Source of the DNA: Acidothermaceae bacterium
GTDB taxonomy: Bacteria; Actinomycetota; Actinomycetes; Acidothermales; Acidothermaceae
NCBI GenBank assembly: GCA_025925185.1
Contig: JAICLV010000093.1
Span: 1-9,847, forward strand
Length of the DNA: 9,847 nt
Reading direction: 5' to 3'
Both the position numbers and the translations under genes were made by a program. Of the stretch, positions 1 through 5,306 are shown in pieces. The stretch's first letter is position 1, and each line of letters opens with the position of its first letter. The notes under the pieces are model-generated. The model did no database searches, was not told the DNA's origin, and saw nothing but the letters and a program-made list of their open reading frames with translations.

Positions 1-475
1 GACGCGCGGCGATCGAAGCCGCGCGCCGCTGGTCGCTGTGCGCCGTTTCGTTCGACGCGACAGCGCCCGACAATCGCGCGGACGCCGACGCAATGGCCGC
101 GTCGTACTGTGTCGACGCGTCGGGTGGCGCGGCCGCCTGCTGGACACGCAGTTGCGCGAGCTCGGCCTGTGCCGACGCGGCAGCGCGAAGCGCCGACGAT
201 GACCGCGTCTGCGCGTCCGCGAGCGACGACGCGTAACCACGCAACGCGGCGCCTGCCGACGAGTACGACGCGACAACCTTGTCGAGCTTCGGCGGCAGCG
301 TCGCCGTCCGCACGGAGGCACGGTCAGCGGCGTCGCCTGTCCACGACGTCCCCGCCAAAGCGCGAAGCTTGGACGACGTCTCCGCGACGTGCGCGGCGAT
401 CGCCGCAAGGGTGCGCGCCGATTCGCCTACAACAAAGGGATCGCCGGCGATCGGCGTGAGCGTTCCGGCGGGCAC
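1..475 (-). CDS. T7SS-type secreted protein, N-terminal domain (3' end beyond the left edge)
   Basis: The frame is open from a GTG at 475-473 to the window edge, giving 158 residues with no stop. No ATG or TTG lies between this GTG and the upstream in-frame stop, so GTG is the only ordinary start, although no clear ribosome site precedes it. The protein begins with a Gly-Asp-Pro segment (residues 11-13), then a long Ala/Ser-rich helical region with a W-T-G turn at 45-47 followed by Asp-Ala-Ala-Asp. After that come a helix containing 'YASSLADAQ' (81-89) and a further Ala/Gln-rich coiled stretch. This helix, WxG, helix layout is that of the actinobacterial T7SS-secreted protein family, where it serves as the secretion domain at the front of larger, often toxin-like proteins. 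The part that would show the effector function is outside the window. It lies 65 bp downstream of the cysteine hydrolase gene on the same strand but has no evident functional link to it. Confidence 0.7.
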   Translation of the reverse strand, partial: MPAGTLTPIAGDPFVVGESARTLAAIAAHVAETSSKLRALAGTSWTGDAADRASVRTATLPPKLDKVVASYSSAGAALRGYASSLADAQTRSSSALRAAASAQAELAQLRVQQAAAPPDASTQYDAAIASASARLSGAVASNETAHSDQRRAASIAAR

Positions 476-495
476 GCCAGAAACGCTAGTGAAAT

Positions 496-509
496 CGGCG
501 AATCCGCCG
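496..509 (-). terminator. short GC hairpin after the cysteine hydrolase gene (weak terminator candidate)
   Basis: CGGCG, a 4-base loop AATC, then CGCCG form a perfect 5-bp stem. Read on the minus strand it is followed by ATTTCA, not a real U-tract. It sits between the stop of the minus-strand hydrolase (541) and the start of the T7SS-type gene (475). It could weaken read-through, but such stems are common in GC-rich DNA. Confidence 0.25.
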
Positions 510-540
510 CGTCACATGCGACGCCGACTGTGGAAAACCC

Positions 541-1251
541 TCAGTCCTTGGCGAAGTTGCGCATCCACTCGCTGACTTCGTCGAGAGAGAGCACGTCGGC
601 GTACTTCTGGTCCATGTCGAACAGGTTCATCGCACGGGTCGCCTCGTGTCGGTCGTACACGCACTCCTCGACCACGATCATCCGCAGCCGATAACTGCAA
701 CCGTCGACGACGGTGGCGCGAACGCATCCGCTGACCGCCTCGCCGCAGACGATGAGCGTGTCGATTCCCTGGCCGATCAGATACGGCGCGAGCGGAGTGC
801 CGAAGAACGCGCTCGGCGCGGTCTTCTTCAGCACCACCTCACCTGGCAGGGGTGCTGCCTGCTCGACGATCTCGTAACGACGACGCTGCCGCTCGTCCTG
901 CGACGAAAGCGCGTTGCCAGCGACTTTGCGACCAGGACGCCAGCCGGCCATGCCCGACTCCGCGGCGCTCAGCCCGGTCAGGTGGATGACCGGGATGCCC
1001 GACGCGCGTGCCGTGGCGAACAACTCGGTGATGCGCTCGAGCGCCTGCCAGCCGGCGAGGCCAGTGCTGCTCGGCCACTCCTTGATCGATTCGAGGATGG
1101 GTTTGGGCTCGTCGCCGATCGCGGCCCGGTAGTTGTCGACCGACAACACCGCGGGGCGCAGGCCGAATCCGCGTTCGACCTTTGGCTTGGCCGTTGCGAG
1201 GTGGGCACGGTCTTGGTCGGTGAGGAAGGGGTCCCACACGCGTTGCGACAT
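541..1251 (-). CDS. isochorismatase-like cysteine hydrolase (N-carbamoylsarcosine/maleamate amidase type)
   Basis: A 236-residue cytosolic hydrolase of the isochorismatase-like superfamily. The Asp-Lys-Cys catalytic set is visible: Asp39 in 'VLSVDNY', Lys143 in 'KKTAPSAFFGT', and Cys176 in 'GEAVSGCVRAT', which also carries the expected cis-peptide region. The SAFFGT and SGCVRAT blocks and the end pattern 'NLFDMDQKYADV' resemble N-carbamoylsarcosine amidohydrolase and maleamate amidohydrolase more than isochorismatase, so an amide or carbamoyl substrate is likely; the exact one is unknown. The start at 1251 is chosen because GGGAGA lies 4 bases upstream and the protein then begins 'MSQRVWDPF'. 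A longer frame reaching 1347 would run through the promoter and operator. The gene diverges from a MarR regulator and MFS exporter, a common arrangement in which MarR represses both sides until a small aromatic or organic ligand is bound. Confidence 0.88.
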   Translation of the reverse strand: MSQRVWDPFLTDQDRAHLATAKPKVERGFGLRPAVLSVDNYRAAIGDEPKPILESIKEWPSSTGLAGWQALERITELFATARASGIPVIHLTGLSAAESGMAGWRPGRKVAGNALSSQDERQRRRYEIVEQAAPLPGEVVLKKTAPSAFFGTPLAPYLIGQGIDTLIVCGEAVSGCVRATVVDGCSYRLRMIVVEECVYDRHEATRAMNLFDMDQKYADVLSLDEVSEWMRNFAKD

Positions 1252-1277
1252 GGCGTCTCCCGATCTGACAGAGGTTG

Positions 1278-1292
1278 CGGATAATGTATCCG
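1278..1292. promoter_or_regulatory. probable MarR operator over the cysteine-hydrolase promoter
   Basis: A perfect 15-bp inverted repeat, CGGATA-ATG-TATCCG, lies between the divergent hydrolase and marR genes. On the minus strand, TACATT (1288-1283) inside it could be a -10 hexamer, with a weak -35 TTCCCC (1311-1306) 17 bp upstream. A dimeric repressor bound here would block hydrolase transcription. The size and position suit a MarR protein, but assignment to this regulator is inferred. Confidence 0.5.
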
Positions 1293-1333
1293 ATAACGTC
1301 GAACTGGGGAAGCGTTCGCCACTACATCTATGC

Positions 1334-1347
1334 TTGCCGGTAGGCAA
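1334..1347. promoter_or_regulatory. second inverted repeat before marR, possible autoregulatory site
   Basis: TTGCC-GGTA-GGCAA is a perfect inverted repeat with 5-bp arms. It lies 18 bp upstream of the preferred marR start (1366), where a repressor would control its own gene. If translation began at the ATG at 1330 the repeat would be coding, so its presence mildly favours a later start. Its sequence differs from the 1278-1292 palindrome, so the two may bind different proteins. Confidence 0.35.
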
Positions 1348-1365
1348 CTATCGATGGAGGCGGCG

Positions 1366-1794
1366 GTGGACGCGGCGAACCTTGCGCGGTTGCGCGTCTC
1401 CGTCGGCCGGCTCGAGCGCCACCTCGCGGCCGCCGCGCGCGACCCGCGGTTGACCCCGACGCAGGCCTGGATCCTCGCCGCCGTCGTCCGGCATGGCTCG
1501 ATCGGCATCAGCGAGCTCGCCGTCGCCGAGGACGTCAACCCGACGATGCTCTCGCGGGTCATCGGCAAGCTGGACGACGCGGGTTTGATCCGACGGGTGC
1601 CCAGTCCACGCGACCGGCGTGCGGCGTTGGTCGAGCCGACGGCGGCCGGCCGACGATTGAAGCAGCGCATGCAAGAGCGCCGAAACGCGGCGCTGGCCGA
1701 GGCGCTGGCCGAATTGTCGGACGGCGAGGACGCCGCGCTGGTTGCCGCTCTGCCGGCGCTTGAGACGCTCGCGACCGCTGCGAGACGGCCATAG
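1366..1794 (+). CDS. MarR family transcriptional regulator
   Basis: A 142-residue winged helix-turn-helix repressor of the MarR family, which binds palindromic DNA as a dimer and usually lets go on binding a phenolic or other small organic ligand. The N-terminal dimer helix ('LARLRVSVGRLERHL') precedes the 'LTPTQAWILAAVVRHG' segment. The helix-turn-helix covers about residues 47-74 ('ISELAVAEDVNPTMLSRVI'), the wing carries 'PRDRRAALVEPT' (81-92), and C-terminal dimer helices follow. The GTG at 1366 is preferred because GGAGG (1356-1360) lies 5 bases upstream. In-frame ATGs at 1330 and 1354 are alternatives adding 12 or 4 residues but lack a well-spaced ribosome site. It diverges from the cysteine hydrolase and precedes the MFS exporter, so it probably regulates both through the palindromes in the gap. 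Confidence 0.88.
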   Translation: MDAANLARLRVSVGRLERHLAAAARDPRLTPTQAWILAAVVRHGSIGISELAVAEDVNPTMLSRVIGKLDDAGLIRRVPSPRDRRAALVEPTAAGRRLKQRMQERRNAALAEALAELSDGEDAALVAALPALETLATAARRP

Positions 1795-1865
1795 CCCCGG
1801 GCCTGCAGCGAGTCTTCGGCTCGCTCGCGATTCCGAACTACCGCCGGTATTTCGTCGGTCAAGTC

Positions 1866-3050
1866 GTGTCACGCATGGGCACCTGGATGCAGCGGTTCGC
1901 CCAATCGTGGCTGGTATATGAGCTGACGCACAACGCGACGATCGTCGGCGTCGTCGTCGCGCTGCAGGCGTTGCCGACGTTGGTGATCGGACCGTATTGC
2001 GGCGTTCTCGCCGACCGTTTCGACAAGCGCAACCTGCTGATAGCGCTGCACATGATGATGGGTGTGCTTGCGCTGATTCTCGGGCTGTTGACGGTGCTGG
2101 ACGTCGTCCAACTGTGGGAAGTCTTCGCGCTCGCCCTGCTGCTCGGGGTAGGGGAGGCGGCGGAGAACCCGCCCCGGCAGGTCTTCATCTTCGAAATGGT
2201 GGGAGCCGACCAGCTTCCGAACGCCGTCGGGTTGAACAGCGTGCTCAACAACATCGCGCGCGCCGCCGGGCCGGCGATCGGCGCCGTGCTCGTTGCCACC
2301 GTCGGCCTCGGCACTTGTTTTCTCGTCAACGCGGCCAGTTTTGCCGGTGTGATCACCTCGCTCGTCATGGTGTCCCGCGCCGAGCTTTATCCGGCGCCGC
2401 TGGCCGCGCGCGCTCGCGGCCAGCTGCGCGCTGGCCTGGCATATGTGCGACGCAGCCCGTCCTTGTGGGTGCCCCTCGCGATGATGACGCTCGTCGGAGG
2501 GCTCGCCTGGGAGTTCCAAACGACGCTGCCACCGATGGCGACGCAGTTGCACGGCGGCGCCACCGCCTACGGTCTGATGACGGCGGCGCAGGGGATTGGC
2601 GCCATCGGCGGCGGATTGCTGGTGGCGGCGATGCGGCGGTCGGGCGTGCGGGCGTTGGTGACCAACGCGATCGCGTTCGGCGGCTCCATGACGCTGATGA
2701 CGTTCGCGCCGAATCTGACAACCGGCCTGGTGTTCATGGTCGTGGTCGGCATGGCCGCCACGAGCTACTCCTCTACCGGTAACTCGACGGTGCAGCTGAA
2801 CGCCGACCCGCACATGCGCGGACGCGTGATGAGCCTGTGGGCGGTGGCGTTCCAGGGCTCGACGCCGATCGGTGGCCCGCTGGCCGGCTTCGTCGCGCAC
2901 TCGGCTGGGCCTCGTGCCGCGTTAGCGATGGGCGCGGCGGCCTGCTTCGGCGCCGCCGGGCTTGGTGCGTTCGCAATTGGACGACGGGACCGCGCGTCGC
3001 AGGTGCGGCCCGATGTCGCCGTGGCCGTCTCCGCCGACGAAAAGGAGTGA
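1866..3050 (+). CDS. MFS transporter (EntS-like, MFS_3 type exporter)
   Basis: A polytopic inner-membrane protein, 394 residues from the first ordinary start (GTG 1866), with hydrophobic segments consistent with about 12 helices. The cytosolic loop motif 'GVLADRFDKR' (46-55) between helices 2 and 3 and the 'NPPRQVFIFEMV...LNSVLNNIARAAGP' region (101-136) fit the MFS_3 branch that includes the enterobactin exporter. Such proteins usually export small organic molecules by proton antiport. The reading frame stays open upstream to 1764 and there encodes 'FGSLAIPNYRRYFVGQ', the expected N-terminus of this branch, yet no ATG, GTG or TTG precedes 1866. The true start may be CTG 1803 or ATA 1791, the latter overlapping the marR stop; otherwise the gene has lost its start. 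It follows marR closely and ends inside AAAGGAGTGA, which supplies a ribosome site for a 17-codon frame at 3053. Confidence 0.87.
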   Translation: MSRMGTWMQRFAQSWLVYELTHNATIVGVVVALQALPTLVIGPYCGVLADRFDKRNLLIALHMMMGVLALILGLLTVLDVVQLWEVFALALLLGVGEAAENPPRQVFIFEMVGADQLPNAVGLNSVLNNIARAAGPAIGAVLVATVGLGTCFLVNAASFAGVITSLVMVSRAELYPAPLAARARGQLRAGLAYVRRSPSLWVPLAMMTLVGGLAWEFQTTLPPMATQLHGGATAYGLMTAAQGIGAIGGGLLVAAMRRSGVRALVTNAIAFGGSMTLMTFAPNLTTGLVFMVVVGMAATSYSSTGNSTVQLNADPHMRGRVMSLWAVAFQGSTPIGGPLAGFVAHSAGPRAALAMGAAACFGAAGLGAFAIGRRDRASQVRPDVAVAVSADEKE

Positions 3051-3052
3051 CC

Positions 3053-3106
3053 ATGCCGCACGGCGCCGCACGCATGGGATCCGCGCGGCGGTATTCGGTC
3101 GCTTAG
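3053..3106 (+). CDS. possible 17-residue small ORF or leader peptide
   Basis: An ATG at 3053 has a strong AAGGAG site 5 bases ahead, spanning the MFS stop codon. It opens a 17-codon frame (MPHGAARMGSARRYSVA) ending in TAG. It resembles no family I know and is Arg/Ala-rich, as GC-rich noise often is. The good ribosome site and tight coupling to the MFS gene are the only support. It may be a leader peptide or the remnant of a lost downstream gene. The operator-like core at 3089-3098 lies inside it. Confidence 0.25.
   Translation: MPHGAARMGSARRYSVA
3089..3098. promoter_or_regulatory. operator-like core upstream of the GntR gene
   Basis: CGGTATTCGG here equals, on the other strand, CCGAATACCG, a 10-bp exact match to the operator core in the binding-protein promoter (6716-6725) and one base off that in the P450 promoter. 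A GGATCC also lies nearby (3077-3082) but on the opposite side of the core from where it sits in the two promoters. The site is about 70 bp ahead of the GntR start, where autoregulation would act. Confidence 0.4.
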
Positions 3107-3169
3107 GTCCACGAGTATGCTGACGGGCGGAATCGTGCCCGCGCTGTTGCGAGGTGAGGAGGCGAGCAG

Positions 3170-3853
3170 GTGACCGAGGAGCGCCTCGAAAGCCGGGCAG
3201 GAGCATTCCGTGAGTCGTTGAAGACGATCGAGGAACGCACCCAGTCGTTTATCAAAGACGCGATCTTAAGAGGCGAATACAAGCCCGGCGAGCGACTCCG
3301 GCAAGGCGAGCTCGCCACGCTGCTGGGCGTGAGCCGGATGCCGGTTCGCGCCAGTCTGCGCAAGCTTGAGGCCGAGGGGCTCGTCGAGATCAGGCCGAAG
3401 GTGGGGGCCGTCGTCCGCGCCCTGCGGCCGGAACAGGTCATCGAGATCTATGAGCTGCGCGTCCTGCTTGAGACCTACCTGCTTCGCCACGCCGCTGCTC
3501 GGTTGACCCCCGAGCGGCTCGAGCAGATCGGCGGCGAGCTCGGCGCCGCCGACCCAGCGGCGCCCACGGCCGACGGCTGGGGGCGGCGGCATTCGTTCTA
3601 CCACAGCCTGTATGAGTTCGCCGACCGGCCGCGAGCGCTTGAGATGGCCGACCGGCTTCGCCTGGCAGTCGGTCGCTACCTGTTACAACAGCGAATCGAC
3701 GAGTACAGCGATGCGCACCTTCAACTGCTCGACCGGCTGAAGGCCGGCGACGTCGACAGCGCGGTTGCGATGCTCGAGGAGCACCTGAGCAAGGTCAGCG
3801 TTGAGTTGCAGCAGCTGCTGCGTGCTGACGCGGAGCAACTTCCGGCGAGCTGA
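3170..3853 (+). CDS. GntR family regulator, FadR-type with FCD ligand domain
   Basis: A 227-residue repressor. An N-terminal GntR winged helix domain covers about residues 20-83 ('ILRGEYKPGERLRQGELATL', then 'VSRMPVRASLRKLEAEGLV'). An all-helical FCD domain follows (about 90-220), which in this family binds an organic acid, often through a metal ion. Metal-site histidines are visible at 145 ('FYH'), 183 ('DAH') and 205 ('EEH'). The usual Asp four residues before the first His is replaced by His141. The GTG start at 3170 is fixed by AGGAGG (3157-3162) with a 7-base spacer. The last 59 bases overlap the convergent ferredoxin reductase gene. It probably controls the divergent P450 and binding-protein/nitrilase operons, because an operator-like core from their promoters also lies upstream of this gene; that link is inferred. 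Confidence 0.9.
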   Translation: MTEERLESRAGAFRESLKTIEERTQSFIKDAILRGEYKPGERLRQGELATLLGVSRMPVRASLRKLEAEGLVEIRPKVGAVVRALRPEQVIEIYELRVLLETYLLRHAAARLTPERLEQIGGELGAADPAAPTADGWGRRHSFYHSLYEFADRPRALEMADRLRLAVGRYLLQQRIDEYSDAHLQLLDRLKAGDVDSAVAMLEEHLSKVSVELQQLLRADAEQLPAS

Positions 3854-5078
3854 CGATCGCGCGCGCCTCGGCGGGTAGCGCCACCTCACCGGCTCGTCGT
3901 CTCGCCACCAGCCACTCGCGCAGCCGATTGAACGGACGCGCCGCGTTCCAGCCGCAGATTCCGACGACGTCTCCGTCGTCGGTGGTCAACACGATGCTCC
4001 CGCCGGACGGCGAGACGCCGTCGAGCCGTGTGATTTCCTGCGGTTGCTGGGTTTCGCCGCATTCGCCAACGACCTGAATCCGAGAGCCGTACAGCATCGA
4101 CCAGAAGAACGGCGGATCGCGGTACTCGACACTGCGGCCAATGCCGACCGCGTTCGCGCCCGCGACGGCGCCCTGTTGACCGGCGTCGTTCCAGTGCACG
4201 CTTCGCCGCGACGCCGCACCGTCGCCGCGACGCTGCCGGGCGACGTCGCCGGCAGCGTAGATCCCTGGGACATTGACGCCGAGGTCGGGTCCGCAGATGA
4301 CGCCGTCACCGACTTCCACGCCGCTGCCATCGAGCCAGTCGACATTCGGCGTCGCGCCAAGCCCTGCCACCAGCAGGTCGGCCTCAAGCACACGGCCGTC
4401 GGTTAACTCGACCGCCTCGACTCGGCCGGCGCCGCGCAGCGCGGCGACACCAACGCGTCGCAGCATGCGCACACCCTGGTCTTCGTGCAGGCGCGCGTAC
4501 TCGTGCGCCAACGTCCTGCCGAGCGCGGTCGCCATCGGCAGCGGGTCGACGTCGACGACGGTGACGTCGATTCCACGCCGCCGAGCGCTTGCCGCGACCT
4601 CACCGCCGATGAAGCCGCCGCCGACGACGACGAGGCGCGGCATCGCGTCAAAGGCCGCGCGAATCCGCATCGCGTCGTCCCAGGTGCGCAATACGTGCGC
4701 GTTCGAAAACGCGCGAGCGCTTCGCAGCGGTCGCGCGGTCGCGCCGGTGGCGATCACGAGCGCGCCGTATCTGAGTGCGTCGCCACCGGCACGGACCACG
4801 CGGGCATCGGCGTCGAGGCTTTCCACGCGCTCGCCAAGCCGTAGCTCGATGCCCAGTTTCTGGTAATGCTCTACCGGCCGTAGAACCGTCGTCTCGACAT
4901 CAGCGATCCCCGCCAGCACGCTTTTCGACAGCGGCGGACGGTCGTAGGGGAGGTGCTTTTCCGCACCGATCAAGGTGATCGGGCCGTCGTATCCGACGTC
5001 GCGCATCGCTTCCGCCGCGCTGACGCCCGCGAGCGATGCGCCCACGATGACAACGGATCGTGGCGTTGCGGCAGGCAC
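3795..5078 (-). CDS. FAD/NAD(P)H-dependent ferredoxin reductase
   Basis: A 427-residue flavoprotein of the rubredoxin/putidaredoxin reductase type, which passes electrons from NAD(P)H through FAD to a ferredoxin. The FAD-binding 'VGASLAG' is at residues 12-18, the second Rossmann motif 'VVGGGFIGGE' at 151-160 binds the nicotinamide cofactor, and 'YAAGDVA' (274-280) contacts the flavin. The C-terminal segment 'PPFFWSMLYGSRIQ' (322-335) is typical of P450-linked members. The GTG at 5078 begins 9 bases after the ferredoxin stop; no strong ribosome site is visible, so translation is probably coupled. With P450 and ferredoxin upstream it completes a class I P450 chain. The last 20 or so residues are an Ala-rich tail encoded partly over the antisense 3' end of the GntR gene and look longer than the family needs. 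Confidence 0.9.
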   Translation of the reverse strand: MPAATPRSVVIVGASLAGVSAAEAMRDVGYDGPITLIGAEKHLPYDRPPLSKSVLAGIADVETTVLRPVEHYQKLGIELRLGERVESLDADARVVRAGGDALRYGALVIATGATARPLRSARAFSNAHVLRTWDDAMRIRAAFDAMPRLVVVGGGFIGGEVAASARRRGIDVTVVDVDPLPMATALGRTLAHEYARLHEDQGVRMLRRVGVAALRGAGRVEAVELTDGRVLEADLLVAGLGATPNVDWLDGSGVEVGDGVICGPDLGVNVPGIYAAGDVARQRRGDGAASRRSVHWNDAGQQGAVAGANAVGIGRSVEYRDPPFFWSMLYGSRIQVVGECGETQQPQEITRLDGVSPSGGSIVLTTDDGDVVGICGWNAARPFNRLREWLVARRRAGEVALPAEARAIVSSPEVAPRQHAAAAATQR

Positions 5079-5087
5079 TGTTGGCTG

Positions 5088-5306
5088 TCACGCCGACTCG
5101 TAGACGACGTCGCCGTCGTCCGACACGATTCTGATGGCGTTGGTCGGGCACTCCTGTGCCGCGACGAGCAACACGTCGTCCGGGGTGCTCGACGGGACCG
5201 GCTCGGACTGGTTGTTCTCGTTGAGCTTGAACGCCGCGGGCGCGATGCGGGCGCACTCCGCGTAGCCGGTGCAGATCGAGTGGTCGACTTCGGCGTGGTA
5301 ACTCAT
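5088..5306 (-). CDS. 3Fe-4S ferredoxin, P450 redox partner
   Basis: A 72-residue acidic ferredoxin that carries single electrons from the reductase to the P450. Cluster cysteines are Cys12 and Cys18 in C-T-G-Y-A-E-C, and Cys53 in 'CPTNAI'. The position that holds the fourth cysteine in 4Fe-4S proteins is Tyr15. This is the CxxXxxC...CP pattern of actinobacterial P450 ferredoxins, which bind a 3Fe-4S cluster and in which the variable residue influences redox potential. Its ATG overlaps the P450 stop as ATGA, a strong sign of translational coupling, and the reductase gene follows 9 bases after its stop. A longer in-frame extension upstream would run through the P450 gene and is not credible. 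Confidence 0.93.
   Translation of the reverse strand: MSYHAEVDHSICTGYAECARIAPAAFKLNENNQSEPVPSSTPDDVLLVAAQECPTNAIRIVSDDGDVVYESA

Noticed and set aside
1330..1365. Upstream ATG starts (1330, 1354) for marR
   Set aside because: Neither has a well-spaced ribosome site, and 1330 would put a palindrome into the coding region. GTG 1366 has GGAGG at a 5-base spacing.
978..1862. A 294-codon minus-strand frame across marR and the hydrolase promoter
   Set aside because: It runs through two real genes and their operators, is Ser/Arg/Ala-rich without motifs, and has no support of its own.
1869..2900. A 343-codon minus-strand frame opposite the MFS gene
   Set aside because: It is extremely rich in Arg, His and Gln, as antisense frames of GC-rich genes are, and shows no family motif. 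The plus-strand MFS protein is clear.
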